A DNA stretch of 64,000 nt from Sycobia sp. Sy_11 (GCA_018907035.1 JACCIC010000004.1:2533501-2597500), one strand, 5' to 3'; counted from the first letter of the stretch, positions 32,603 through 44,865 are shown. Made by a program: numbers and translations. The notes: generated from the sequence alone by a model not told the origin.

Positions 32603-35600
32603 ATGAAAATACTCCAACTGAATACCAACCATTGCGTAGCAGCTCATGACCTGCTGAAACAGACAATAAAGGAGCTAAGAATAGACATTGCTGTAATCTC
32701 CGAACCATATTGTGACAGGGTCAGACCACAGCGCTGGATAAGTGACACAAGCAATAGAGCTGCCCTCTGGATTGGTCAAAATAGGCAGGTACTAAAGCAG
32801 TCGAGTCATCGGAGCGAATTGATATCCTGGGCTAAAATACAAGAAATATACGTCTTTAGTGTATATGCTCCTCCAAGCTTGACGGACAAGCAGTTTGAAA
32901 TCCTTGTAGCTAAATTAGTTGATGAAGCCATGGACAAGAAACCATTATTAATCGGTGGCGATTTTAACGCGTGGTCCACAGCCTGGGGAAGCGCTTCAAC
33001 AAATAACAGAGGTAGTATGCTGCTTGATGGCCTTAATTCTCTTCAACTCCACGTGGTTAATAAGGGATCTGAATCCACTTTCATTAGGGGTGATAAACAA
33101 TCAGTCATTGATGTAACATTCGCCAGTGATGACTTGATTCAGCGGATCCTTAATTGGAGAGTAAGCGACCTTTACACCCACAGTGATCACAGGGCGATCT
33201 TGTATGAGATTGCAGAGAAGAAAGTAAAGAACAAGTGCAATGAGTGGATGCCCACACGGAAATGGAACATCAGATCGCTAGACTGTGAAGTGTTCGCCAC
33301 TATAATATCAGAAGAGCGTTTAGAATATGGTGCACCAGGCCATCTGGCAAATGCACTCATGAAGCATATCTCTGAAGCATGTGATGTATCGATGACTAGG
33401 ACTAAGAGCGGATTTAAACATCGTCAATCTGTCTACTGGTGGACAAATGAAATTGCAGAATTGCGCAAACAATGTCATCGCGCACGTAGACTTGCCCAGA
33501 GAGCCCGCACCCATCGTGATACTTTTAATAGTTTATTTATAGAAGCACAGAGAGTGCTTGTCAAGGCCATTAAGGCAAGCAAGCGTCGATGTTGGCTTGA
33601 ACTGTGTGCAGAGGCCAACAATGACTTATGGGGACGACCATACAAAACAGTCATGGCACGATTGAGTAGGGCACCAATACAACCCACTAGCACGGTATTG
33701 ATTGATAAGATTGTTTCCGCTCTCTTTCCCAATGACATTCATGGGACTGTACTGCGCACGCAACACTCGGACGATATACCTCCTATAACAGAAATGGAGC
33801 TACATAATGCTTACGCTAAGACTAGAGACAATGCTGCCCCTGGCCCTGATGGTATCCCTAATGCGGCAGTTAAGTTGGCGATACAGAAGAATCCAGCTAT
33901 ATTTCTAAAAGTATATAATGCTTGTCTTCTTGAGGGTATTTTTCCTGATTGCTGGAAAACTCAAAGGTTAGTCCTGTTACCTAAGGGCAATAAGCCACTT
34001 GATGATCCTTCATCATACAGGCCATTGTGTATGCTCGACACGGTAGGTAAAATATTTGAAAAAATAATATGTAGCCGACTGGAAGCATTCACTGAAGGAT
34101 TGCACGGCTTATCCTCACGCCAATTTGGATTTCGGAAATCAAAATCAACAGTCGATGCCATTAAACTGGTAGTGTGTACCGCAAGAAATGCAATCAGTGG
34201 TAAGAGATGGAAAGGTGGCACTAAACAGTATTGTGCCATTGTCGCTCTAGATTCAAGATTGCCTTTAATTCAGCGCGCTGGTCTTCTATTATGAGTTCTC
34301 TTAAAGATTTCGGAGTACCTGGTTATTTACAGAATGTCGTGGCCAGCTACTTTGAGAATAGGATAATATTATACCGAACGGATGAAGGCACTGTATCGCA
34401 TAAGGTTACTGCGGGAGTCCCCCAGGGCTCAGTTATGGGACCTATATTGTGGAATATTATGTATGATGGCGTGTTGAGGATTCCACAACCGCCTGGTTCA
34501 ATAACAGTAGGGTACGCCGACGATATCGCTCTAGTAGTGACGGCTAAGACCCTTGATGAACTTACTGAAAATGCCAATGAGGCAATCAGCAACATCAGTA
34601 GATGGATTAAGGCGGTTGGTCTACAATTAGCGGAGCACAAGACAGAAGTAGTTCTTGTCAGCAGTCGTTAGAAGGTAGATAGTATTACTCTTAAGGTTGG
34701 TAGCTCCCGCATTAGTTCTGCGCCATCTTTACGATACTTGGGTGTCCAGCTTGATGCCAGGTTAAATTTCAAAGAACATCTAAAGATATCTGGCGAAAAA
34801 GCGCAACGAGTTTCAGCTGCCTTGTGTCGGCTCATGCCTAACATTGGTGGCTCACGTCCACCCCAGAGGAAACTATTAGCTTATGTTGTTAATTCTGTCA
34901 GCAAGTATGCAGCACCAATCTGGCATCATGCATGCGGAATTAAATCGTATTGTGAGTTGGCCATTGCGACCCGTCGTCGCTCCTGTATACGTATTATTAG
35001 TGGTTACAGGACGGTATCCACCGACGCAGCTGAGGTACTTGCCGGAATTCTTCCTTTCGATTTAGCTGCAGATGAACTGGCTAGGCTGCATAACATATGT
35101 AAGGCCGCAGTGGATTCCCTATAAGGTGCTAAAAATGTGGAACGTCATCGTTCTATAGAAATATGGCAAAAACGATGGACCGATTCTAGCAAAGGCCGAT
35201 GGACTTATCGTATCCTCCCAGGCATACACAGATGGATCAACAGGAAACACGGGGAATTAGATTTCCACCTAACTCAGTTGTTGACTGGACATGGTTGTTT
35301 TAGGTCCTATTTCCACCGCTTTCACCTGGATAATAATGATCTCTGCCCCATCTGTCCGACTTTGGTCGAGGATGCTGAGCATATATTGGTGAGCTGTCCT
35401 CGTTCTAGAACACAACGTGAGCACTTGATGAACATCATCAATAAGCCAATAAGACCAGAGAGCATCCTATCAATAATGCTGGAATCTTCTGAAAACTGGA
35501 AGGCAGTAGCCAGTTTCGCAAAAGAGGTGATGACCAAACTTAGATATGCCGATAGAACTAGGCGAATGGCCCAGGATGAACCAGGCCAACTGATCCTATT

Positions 35601-35604
35601 TTAA
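32603..35604 (+). pseudogene. R1-clade ORF2: endonuclease, reverse transcriptase, C-terminal finger
   Basis: The enzyme that nicks the target and reverse-transcribes the RNA there. Residues 1-215 are an apurinic-type endonuclease: L-Q-L-N-T-N-H, I-S-E-P-Y, G-G-D-F-N-A-W and S-D-H-R-A-I supply the usual Asn, Glu, Asp/Asn and His. The RT follows: A-P-G-P-D-G-I-P, S-Y-R-P-L-C-M-L-D-T, F-G-F-R-K-S-K-S-T, then G-V-P-Q-G-S-V-M-G-P and catalytic Y-A-D-D (about 34515). The C-terminus has C-P-I-C-P-T...H-I-L-V-S-C. Lesions: one base lost near 34253, TAG at 34669-34671 and TAA at 35122-35124. Otherwise it is open over about 1000 codons, the normal length. No RNase H is seen, as expected for R1. Confidence 0.95.
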
Positions 35605-35810
35605 GATACAGAGGACGAACACCGAACCCCTGATCACCTGTGTGGATGGGGGACGTCGTATAGTGTCATAAGAAGAGGAGTCGTATAGGCTAATAAACAG
35701 CCCCGCCGAAGTAATATTCCCGGATAGTTCCGGCGGGATGCTGGTTTCGAGAGGCCACTAGTGCAGAGCTTGCTCTGCCTACGCCTAAAAAAAAAAAAAA
35801 AAAAAAAAAA

Positions 35811-35850
35811 CACACACATACACACATATATATATACATTTTTTTTTTTC
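35811..35850. repeat. CA/TA microsatellite, right half of the target, plus T run
   Basis: CACACACATACACACA then TATATATATA and a T run. It continues the CA repeat interrupted by the R1-clade element. Confidence 0.9.
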
Positions 35851-35984
35851 GATTAAATCTCGTTTTTGTGGTCTTCTGGTTACATCATTATGTCATAAAA
35901 ATTGAAATGTATAAACTTATATTGAGTATACAAATAAGTTTACAGAGCTTGTTCTGTTTATTGTTCTGTTTCTGCTTGTTGTTC

Positions 35985-36215
35985 TATTCTTTATTAAAAG
36001 TATCGTCCATCGGAAGCTATAACTTTTTCCGATCTTTCTGCGAATTTCTAAATTCTGGACCAAAAGAATTTCTCTACATTGATCCAAACAAGTGGTAGTT
36101 AGATGGTGGTAAGTCTGGACTGTAAGGCCGAGCTCAAAAAACACGTCTGACGTTAGCGGTTGCCACTTAAAAGGTGAGCAATGAATATTGCTGAAAATTT
36201 TATCGTACTTTAGGA
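35985..36215 (-). mobile_element. Mariner C-terminal remnant
   Basis: Read on the minus strand: F-E-L-G-L-T-V (about 36140), then Y-S-P-D-L-P-P-S-N-Y-H-L-F (about 36070-36115), where the third catalytic Asp is Asn. An internal deletion follows, then S-D-R-K-K-like and S-D-G-R-Y-F-type final codons near 36000-36040. It has no terminal repeats. Confidence 0.65.
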
Positions 36216-37822
36216 GCATGCGTAACAACATTATAGAAAACATTTTATATAGGCGGACTCTCCACCCCCGCGCAATTTTAAAATTCTCATTACTTTTTTA
36301 ACACGCCTCGTATTTCTTTCACTGACTGTGAGATCGCCATAACTTAAGTAATTCTTCTTACAGCTGGACGCCAGTTCCGCAGAGGCTTCTATTCGCTCCT
36401 CAATAATTATGGGAAACATGCTGACCTCGTAAAATCACAGTTTCCTTATGGTAGGGGAATTTTTTCTTAGAGTTTCATATTTTATTGTTTATCTTGTTGT
36501 ATCCTCTACATTACGACGTTTATCTATATGACCGCTCGAGTTCTCGGTCTGAATAACAGGCTCTTTGAAATTAGAAGTCTATATCTCTGGTTTCAACCAT
36601 AGTATAATTTCCACCTTCTTTCGTGACATGATATCGTTTTCCAACAGTGTTTCAGATTTCTCAAGAAGGCTAGCTTTCGATGGTATAACTTAGTCAGCTC
36701 TCGATGAAAGGTTTCTCTCATCAGAAATCTCATGTACTTTCGGTCTTTAACGTGCCTCAACTTGAACTATCTCGTATCTGATACACCGTATATCCTGACA
36801 CTTACCCCTTCAGCTGAAACAATCCGAATCTTTGAATTAAATCTAGTACTTATCAAGTCTTCTCTAGAAGTTGCTTTCACAATATGATTTAATTATGCTA
36901 TTATATACTCTTCTATTCTACTATTATATGTAATTCTTACCAGCAGGCTTCTTACATCTTCGACGTCTTCTGATCTACGGAGTCCTATAAAAAACTTTTC
37001 TAAGATATAATTATATAAAAAATATACTGTAAATTATCTTTGTGCATATTCACCTCACTTTCTGTTAAAGTATGCTTTGATAACTATTTTTATTCACTAG
37101 TTAAAATATTTGACCTAATGCATCCTACCGTTCCTCATCATTAGATAACATTTCAGTTGAGGTACTTAAACTGTAGCTAACCATCGCTAATCATGCGCTA
37201 GCAAAAAATACAACTGGAAGCGTTATACACCTTGCGGAGTTTCATTCCGTATAAATTAATGTCACCTCTGTGCCTTGGATAAGTCTTATTTTTAATTTTT
37301 TGATAAGTCTGATTTTTAATGGCTATTAAGCAAATAAAAGAGTGTTGAGACATGACGTAAAACCCAGTTAAAAATGTTTTTCGTTTGCGACGAGCGAATT
37401 TCGGTATACAAAGTTCGACTAGAGAGATTAGATTACCTATTTGATTTTTCAATTAATGATATAAATTAAAATATAATATCCAATACGACCATGTCAGCTT
37501 TTTATAACAATTTAATTTTATTCTGTGATTAGTAATTCGGATAATATTACTGTCCAAACAACTTCATTTGTTAGTCAAATAATTTGAGAAAAGACAGATA
37601 ATAAAGTAATCAAATAATATAAATAATCAATACGTTTTCTACATCTTAAATCTCTGTTAAGATATCATTAATTTTTTATACTAATTTTTGTATGAGCTAT
37701 AATGAGAACACAAATAAAATATTTAGATATAAGATCAATAGAAATGTTGCTATAAACAGTAATATTGAAATACATAAATTCGTATAAGAAAAATGTATTA
37801 TATAATATAAATGGTATTCTAC
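36216..37822. other. Nmdar1 intron with coding-like but unassigned minus-strand stretches
   Basis: The minus strand is open at 36231-36419 (62 codons, with I-I-E-E-R-I-E-A-S-A-E-L and R-R-V-K-K-V-M). A less AT-rich stretch at about 36500-36890 reads in broken frames. I cannot match either to a family. They may be the decayed first ORF of a retroelement. 36900-37820 is AT-rich and empty; the ORF at 37198-37452 shows no motif. Confidence 0.3.
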
Positions 37823-38033
37823 CTTTCTGCAGGGCTGCATCATAATTTGGACATAATACTTCATCTATGTTGCATTTATATTCTGATGTTTTTCGAACAT
37901 AAACAAAAGGCTTTTCTTCTACTGTTAAAACTTTTAAATGAGTAGGTATGAGAAAACCTTCAGGTTTTGTTTTTATTTTTCCCGGCCATGTAATAATGGA
38001 ATCATTTATTTCCAATTTCATTTTTCCTAGATC
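37823..38033 (-). CDS. Nmdar1: Nmdar1 exon: linker and start of ligand-binding lobe S1
   Basis: A 211 bp internal exon with acceptor AATTTTTAG and donor AAAG|GTAGAA. It starts in phase 0 with [19 protein letters not shown] and continues through [23 protein letters not shown], and [11 protein letters not shown]. The [12 protein letters not shown] and E-E-K-P-F-V-Y-V-R blocks are hallmarks of insect GluN1 at the entry into lobe S1. The last base is the first of a codon completed by the 12321-12455 exon. It is followed by the 25 kb intron that holds most of the transposons in this window. No lesion is seen. Confidence 0.97.
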
Positions 38034-38213
38034 CTAAAAATTAACAGAAACCATGATCATATTTTCAAATAAACTATTATATATTATTATAGTCATTAAC
38101 GATGCTAATCCATTGTAAATTCATCGGTTATAGTATCGTGCATTTTCATTTACGAACTTTGACTTAACGTTGAATCATTATTACCCGTATCTGCATATCA
38201 AACCAGGGTTTTA
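38034..38213. other. Short intron segment
   Basis: Polypyrimidine and acceptor of the exon, then AT-rich sequence up to the mariner TA. Confidence 0.5.
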
Positions 38214-38215
38214 TA

Positions 38216-39465
38216 TTAGTAGGCGAACTTAGTTGCCGACCTTAAACGGAAAAAGAATATTTATGATGGAAAATGGATACACATTACTCAAAATATTTTC
38301 CATTATTTTCTACTACTTTTTCCCATCTGTCTGGTAATATGTTGACACTGTGACAAAAGCATGATGGCGGTTTCGAGGGGATCCAATTATCCACAAATTC
38401 TCGCACTTCTAGAACATGACGGAAGTGCATATGAACGAGCCACGTGCTGCATCGATCTGAATAGGTGATAATCAGAAGGCGCTATATCTGGTGAGTATAC
38501 TGGGTACGGCAGCACTTCCCATTTGAGCTCAAACAGCGTATTTTTGACGGCTTTCGCAACACTTAGCCGACCGTTGCCATGCAAGAGAATGACTTTGCGC
38601 CTATTACTCACGATTGATGATCTATGTTCGATCAATTTCTGTTAAAAATCATTCAGTGGGCATTTATATACCTCGGCAGTGACGGTTTCATTCGGTTTTA
38701 GCACCTCGTAGTACAGGACACCCTGTTGGTTCCACCAAATGTACAGCAATCTCTTTTGGCCGTGAATGTTCCGTCTTGTTGTCGACGTGGGTGGTATATC
38801 TGAATCCACCCATGACTTTTTGCATTTAGGATTGTCATAGTAGATGCATTTTTCATCACCAGTCACAACAGGCCATAGAAAACTCTTCTTTTTCTTCTGG
38901 CAAGCAATGTTGTATGCGATGTTGTATCGATTCATAATGGCACTTGTGATCAAGTTGTTTGGCATCCATTTTCCTTCATTATGAACCTTTCCCATTGCAT
39001 ATAAATATTTTCCAAGTGCTCTGTCACTGACTCATAACTTATTAACGAGTTCTTTCTGCGTTTGAGATGAGGTTTCGTCCAAGAATGCTTGCAATTCACT
39101 ATCTTCAAACTTGTTCGGTTGTCCTGAACGTTCTTTGTCATTATCATCAATATCTATACTTATCAACCGCTAAAACAGCTCTTTTCATTGGCCATAACAT
39201 TCTTGAAGCAATCGATGAATTTCTGTTACACTTTTTTTCAAATCAAAATATTGTAAAAGGACGTGTAGAACAAACGATTTATCACGATTCATTTTTCATT
39301 GATCAAAAAATTATAAAGTTTTCACAAATGTTGGCGTCTATTAACTGAATTTTATGGGCAAATGCTAAAACTAAAAAATAAGGACTAGATCCGACACATC
39401 TAACATTTCGTTCTATTTATACCGCCATCGAAACGTGAAGGTCGGAAACTAAGTTCGCCTCCTCA
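38216..39465 (-). mobile_element. Mariner (family B), complete ends, broken transposase
   Basis: A 1250 bp element. The left end TTAGTAGGCGAACTTAG and the right end, inverted TGAGGAGGCGAACTTAG, have TA on both sides (38214-38215, 39466-39467). The transposase on the minus strand begins near 39298 (M-N-R-D-K-S-F) with a stop after the E-C-Y-G-Q segment. 38950-39150 and 38642-38995 are open: V-T-G-D-E-K-C-I-Y-Y-D-N (first Asp; the usual Trp is Cys), then L-L-H-G-N-G-R-L, where the second catalytic Asp has become Gly, and Y-S-P-D-I-A-P-S-D-Y-H-L-F (third Asp). It is inactive. Same family as 29371-30890, without the internal duplication. Confidence 0.92.
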
Positions 39466-39467
39466 TA

Positions 39468-40215
39468 AAAATATGCGCCTTGTTGTGCGATAAAAATAAT
39501 TTTATATAATAATGAACCGTTCTTGGAATTAAATATTTAATTTAATACAATTGTTCAAAATAAGTAAAATTACATGCATATGAAAATGTAAGTATTTTTT
39601 ATATAGATGGAGAGGTTCACAAAAATTTTGCAATTTCATAATGTTATATTAAATTATATATATCAATGCCGTTTGATAATTATTCGACATTGCAAATGTA
39701 GCTGTCTGAATGAATCTGATGAAGTCGGTGATATTTTCCATCCGCGTAACATTAAAGGGTAGAAAATAAGACAGGAAATTACCTATTGGAAGTTAGAATT
39801 CTTAGTTTATCGCATTTAGTTACAGATTAGAGAAATTACGGTGTAGCAATGGGTGTATTTACGCACACAGAGTTCAAGAGCTTGATATTTTTAAACTTAA
39901 TTTAATTTTTTAATTTTAAACTTAATTTAATTTCCTGTAACAATATTTTAAGAAATATAAAACTGTTCTTAACCAATGCATCAATCGAGTGGTGAGAGCA
40001 TATTTCTGTCGATTAGCAAGCTTAAGCAGCTTCATAAAGATTTTGGATAACATATTTTAAAGCTAGGTAGAACTACAGTTATTGATAATGGTTCTCTGAG
40101 TGAATTCACTGATTAAATGGTTGCTTATAGTGAATAACATGCATTTTTCAGTTAACGTACATCGAATGTCTACCATAAAGAATTAGAAGTAAATCTAACA
40201 CAGATAATCTTCCAC
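39468..40215. other. Intron, no feature seen
   Basis: AT-rich sequence without recognised features. Confidence 0.5.
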
Positions 40216-40242
40216 TTCTCTCTCTCTCTCTCTCTCTCCCCC

Positions 40243-40282
<40 letters not shown>
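40216..40282. repeat. (CT)n then (TA)n compound microsatellite
   Basis: CT run, a CCCCCC interruption, then a TA run. Confidence 0.97.
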
Positions 40283-40285
<3 letters not shown>

Positions 40286-41168
40286 AGTATACGTATTCGC
40301 ACGAAGAATTCACCTTTGGCGCGTTCTCATCAAATTATTGAGGATAAAGAAAACTAGCTGAATATAGAAAATAAAAAAAAGCTCCGTTTTAATCAATACA
40401 AATAATTAATTCAATAGCTCACACATTGAAAAATAAATTCATCCAAAGACGTAAAAAACTCAATGTAATATTAAGTTATAGATGTAATTATAACTATAAA
40501 AATTAATAAATATATGAGATCGCGTTAATATTAATTTCGCAAATGTCAATGCAAATATGGACCGTGCCTAATTAAGATATTTTTGTCGAAGCATGAAAAG
40601 ACTTATCGACGCCCTTAACCGCTTCTCCTTCTACATTATTGGGCGTAAAGTTCTCACAAGAAGAGAAAAAAACCGACAAAAAAAGACAAAAACAACTCTA
40701 GCATAATTATGTGCTTACATATATCATACAGTGTTATTTATTTTGTATTACTTTTATAGATCTGATGACCACTGAACAAATAATTTATGTGAGTTATTTA
40801 ATGTGTATAAGGATAATGATGATAACTATTTTAATACCGGAATATTTAATAAAGACAAAGTCATAGTTAAGTATGTAGTCAATGTTATCTTATACATACA
40901 TGAAGATATTTGAAAATCCATATAGTTTACGAAATACAAATGTTACATGGGAATTGCAAAATGATTGTTTGAAATTCCTACATTATAGCTGTATAGACAT
41001 CAATTGGATTTAAGTAAGCTTAAATAAATGAAAAAAATTTCCTGCATTCTTGGGATTTCTGACATATGCACATTGTAGAGCGAAAATGTAACCTATCAGG
41101 GAAGAAAGCGTTCAAAATATTCACATTTTCTTAAAATAATTTAATTATAACCTCTATTGATTAGATAA
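40283..41168. other. Intron, no feature seen
   Basis: AT-rich, with no ORF or repeat recognised. Confidence 0.5.
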
Positions 41169-41170
41169 TA

Positions 41171-42445
41171 CGAGGTCAGAAAATTAAGTAATGCGACCGA
41201 TTTCATTTCTCGGCCAGTAGTAACACTGCGAACCTGTAACTCCGCCACCGTAATAGTAGATTCCTACTTTCTCGATTGAGACCTTGACAATCCTTGTCTG
41301 ATCATTTCCTCGCCAGCTGTTTAGAGTTTTGTAACAACGCGCAAGTAGTGCATGATACGAGGAATGGAACAGAGAAATTTAGAGCAACAGTGTGCGATAA
41401 AGTTTTGTGCGAAACTCGGTGAAACCGCGATAGAAGCTTGTGAAAAAGTACTTAAAGTGTATGGTAGTGATGCCCTAAGTCATAGTCAGATACTTCGGTG
41501 GCATGCCAATTTTAAAAATGCCGTGAAAGCGTCAAAGACGAGGCGCGGAGCGGAAGGCCAATTCAAGTGCGAACCGACGTGAATGCGTAACGTGTTCGCG
41601 CCCTTGTTCATCAAGACCGGCGACTAATCATTCGAATATTAGCTGACGAGTTGAATATTAACTTTGTAGCAGTTAGCAAGATTTTAACCAAAGATTTCGC
41701 CATGAAAAAGTTGTGCGCGAAGATGGTACTGAAGAAATTTTCACATGCGCAAAAAACCCATTGAATGAACATCGCTCAAGATTGTTTCGAGCAGGTTGAA
41801 AGTGGTTCTACTCTCCTCCATCGAGTTATTACGGGTGATGAAAGTTGGTTCTTTCAATATGACCCCGAAACTAAACAACAAAGCCAACAGTAGCTGTCCC
41901 CTGGAGCGCCAAGGCGAAAGCAGTCGAGAATAAGCAAGTCCTAAGTGAAAAGCATGTTCATTGCTTCTTCGACAGCAAAGGTGTGGTTCATAAAGAGTTT
42001 GTATCACCTGAACAAACCGTAAATCAAGTATTCTATGGCAATGCCTTCGAAAAATTACGAAAAGGAGTGCTCAGAGATCGCGGAGACTTGGGTTCTGCAT
42101 CGCGACAATGCTCCGTGCGTTCAGTGTCTCTTAGTTTTTGTCATCTAAAGGTTTCGCAATGTTGCCACAACCGTCCTATTTAATGGACATGTGACCCTGC
42201 GACTTTTTCCTATTCCCCATTTGAAACAATTTGTCAAACGTCGACATCCAAGAATCCGTGACGAGGATACTCGAAGAGGTCCCACATGAAGTGTTCCAGA
42301 ATTGTTACGAAAACTGCAACACTCGCTGGAATAATTATATAGATGCGGGAGGCCACTACTTTGAAGGGGGTCGCAACGATGTACCTTAATTTTTAAATAT
42401 ACTCGATTTTTAAATTTTGTCGCATTACTTAATTTTCTGACCTCG
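41171..42445 (+). mobile_element. Mariner (rosa-like), perfect ends, decayed transposase
   Basis: A 1275 bp element with identical terminal repeats of at least 27 bp starting CGAGGTCAGAAAATTAAG, flanked by TA at 41169-41170 and 42446-42447. The transposase reads on the plus strand: 41352-41582 (N-L-E-Q-Q-C-A-I-K-F-C-A-K-L-G-E-T-A), then the first Asp in V-I-T-G-D-E-S-W-F-F-Q-Y-D-P-E-T (about 41826-41870) and W-V-L-H-R-D-N-A-P-C (second Asp; the preceding His is Arg) near 42090. The Y-S-P-D block is lost. Many stops are present. The perfect ends contrast with the wrecked coding region. The split remnant at 540-2285 shares the Q-Y-D-P-E motif. Confidence 0.92.
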
Positions 42446-42447
42446 TA

Positions 42448-42639
42448 TGTTTCATTTTTGATAAAATTGTAAATGAAATATATAATTTCAGAAATAGATT
42501 ATGATTTCAATATAGGAAAAGCAATTTTTGGCCAAGGAAATAGTCAGATTGTCTTTTATAAATTTATCTTTCGACATTTCCGTTCACTTTCTCTACAATC
42601 ATTTTGTTTATAATTTCCACTAAACAATTGATATTAGTA
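42448..42639. other. Spacer between mariners
   Basis: AT-rich. AGTCAGATTGTCTTTTATAA (about 42543) faintly resembles the hammerhead-family repeat but is too short to call. Confidence 0.4.
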
Positions 42640-43440
42640 AATCCGCTAGAAAAACGTTCCGTGAGATTAATGGTGTTTTGGGGGATGACACGCTATCAAT
42701 TCGAACCGCAGAGGAATGATTTCGACGATTCAGAGCCGGTGCAAACGACACCATGGATAGTCCAGCCAGCGGAAGACCTGTGACGACGAATACCGATCAG
42801 ATCATGGAATTTATCGAGTTAGACCGGCATGTGGCATTTCGTGACATCGCCCAAGAGATGAGAGTTAGTCACCAAATTATTTTAAACCATTTGCAGAAGG
42901 CTGGATACAAAAAAAAACTTGATGTTTGGGTGCCACATGATTTGACGCAAAATATCTTCTGGACCGAATCAACGCCTGCAATGTGCTGCTGAAACGGAAT
43001 GAACTCGACCCGTTTTTGAAGCGGATGGTGACTGGCGACGAAAAATGGATCACATATGACCGTTTGAAGCAGGCTTCGACCAGAAGCATCCATAATTGGC
43101 CAACAAGAAGGGTATAGTGTTCCACCAGGACAACCCCAGACAACATACTTCATTGATGACTCGTCAGAAGCTACCGGAGTTTGGATGGGAGGTTTTATCG
43201 CATCCATCATATAGTCCGGACATAGCGCCAAGTGATTACCACCTGTTCCTGTCCACGTCGAACGCTCTTGGTGGTGTAAAGTTGGACTCAAAAGAGGCTT
43301 CTGAAAAGTGGCTGTCTGATTTCTTCGCAAATAAGGAGAAGGGTTTCTACGAGAGGGCTATTATGAAGTTGCTGTCTAGAAGGAAACAGATTATCGAACA
43401 AAACGACACATATTTGAAGTAAATTCCACCACTGTAACTT
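42640..43440 (+). mobile_element. Mariner fragment (copy A2), both ends and middle missing
   Basis: Matches the element at 10679-11946 from its S-A-R-E-T-F helix (about 42640) to just past the stop codon near 43422. An internal deletion joins the first Asp block (V-T-G-D-E-K-W-I-T-Y-D, about 43025-43060) directly to R-L-K-Q-A, losing about 240 bp. 43096-43422 is open: V-F-H-Q-D-N-P-R-Q-H-T-S (second Asp), H-P-S-Y-S-P-D-I-A-P-S-D-Y-H-L-F (third) and W-L-S-D-F-F-A-N-K-E-K-G to the end. It has no terminal repeats, so it cannot be mobilised. Confidence 0.9.
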
Positions 43441-43804
43441 CATAACCGCTACTGACATCATGACTCCTGATCAATCTTTGACATTCAAAAAAGTAGAGCA
43501 CCTTGGGCTAATGCAGATTTAATTCATCTTCTTTTGTATGGTTAAACACTCTTAACAGCGATATTTGCAGACTTATGCATCATTGTTCTTGTAGGAATTG
43601 AAAACTCATAATGAACAAACGCCTTGGTTATTGTATTCACATGATCGATCTGTGTCCTTCACGACACGAGCTGAAAATTCATACAAAATACTTCTGAAGC
43701 TAAATTTTGACCAAGAAATCTATATATACAATCCTTGAGAGTTTTCGCAAGGAAACGGAGGAACGGCGGTATTTCACCACTACTCTCAATATGTTTGCCT
43801 GTTA
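43441..43804. other. Intron, no clear feature
   Basis: Mixed composition. It may contain an earlier, unrecognisable part of the R1-clade fragment that follows. Confidence 0.35.
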
Positions 43805-44540
43805 GCATCGCTTAGCGTTTAGAATGCTTTCAACTCTGTTAAATGGGTTTATATTTGGCGATCCTCGGAGCAAGATCCCAGCGTGTAGTACTATATGTAT
43901 CGTATATTGGGCGTTCGTAGAGTATTTCATAGCACATAATCCTCTGAGTATAGATAGACAAAAATATCTTTGTGGTGGAATATGCAGATAACGCAACAGC
44001 TATTATAATTAATAGAGATTTTGACATTACATATATAAAGATTAATCAATTTATGTCCTGTGTAAAGAAATAGATAAATGACAATAGGTTCGAAATGGTG
44101 GTAGGAAAAATAGAGATCCTGTTCTTACATAAGAAGTCAATTTCAACAATACACTCAACGTAGACTGGAAATACAATGGCTACTACTACAGCAGTCATTC
44201 AGTATTTAGGGATAAAAATAGATGGGAAAGTAACATTTTTGACTTAAATATAAAAATTGGTATATTAGGCCGCTTATGGTTAAGACTAATGTATGTGGGC
44301 TCGCGACCAAAAAGCTACATCTACTTATAAGAGTGTATTATGCAAATGAAGGGAATTCATCATGCTGTATGGAGGGAAGTTATGTATGTTAGTTGAGAAT
44401 TACAGAAAAAGATGACTGCAGTTGACTACAGCATAAGGAAGAGGGTACTACGTTTTTCATGCTTCTAGCTTACGAATTCTGTGTTGACGGTTCCTTTTAA
44501 CGAATTTTTAAAAAATATCCCTCTTTAATATTCACTTGAA
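43805..44540 (+). pseudogene. R1-clade non-LTR RT fragment
   Basis: Broken plus-strand frames in RT order: R-N-A-F-N-S-V-K-W-V (about 43820-43850), E-Y-A-D-N-A-T-A-I-I-I (about 43977-44010; the catalytic Y-A-D-D has lost its last Asp), then a V-I-Q-Y-L-G-I-K-I-D-G-K block (about 44197-44230) and M-L-Y-G-G-K (about 44360-44378). These correspond to N-A-F-N-S-A-R-W, Y-A-D-D and R-Y-L-G-V-Q-L-D of the fuller element at 31073-35810. The sequence is much older. Stops and shifts are frequent. Confidence 0.75.
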
Positions 44541-44865
44541 TTAAATATAGAGGTCTTTCTTAAAGTCTCAAGTTCGATATAATTTTAGACGTTAAATCGT
44601 AACAATTGTAGTGCATTTATTATAAACAAAACATTGAACATTAAAGTTTCTCGGTTAACCATGATGAAGAAGCGCCAAAGCCAATAAGGATTCGAGTGGA
44701 AATAACAACAGTATTATATTAGTTAATGATTTTTCGCTATCGGAGATTCTAACAGATAATCCAAATTACAGATCACCTCGTGCGTATACTTGACGGAATC
44801 ATTGCCGTTTGGATGGTCGGAGTACTTTCCTACTCTTTGAGAAACGAGCTCTCTCTCTCTATTCT

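Larger units (their letters stand above)
31073..35810 (+). mobile_element. R1-clade non-LTR retrotransposon, nearly full length, in a CA repeat
   Basis: A 4.7 kb element with a 340 bp 5' UTR, ORF1, ORF2, a 180 bp 3' UTR and a 24-base A tail (35787-35810). It lies between (AC)n on the left (31055-31072) and CACACACATACACACA on the right (35811-35826), so it sits inside one CA microsatellite. Target-specific insertion into AC-type repeats is known for the Waldo/Mino-like members of the R1 clade, which fits the protein motifs. Only a handful of lesions separate both ORFs from being open, so the insertion is relatively recent. The short hairpin AGAGCTTGCTCT just before the tail (35765-35776) may be a 3' recognition element. 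Confidence 0.93.

Noticed and set aside
41740..42007. Minus-strand ORF at 41741-42007 as a gene
   Set aside because: Antisense to the mariner transposase containing the D-E-S-W-F-F block.
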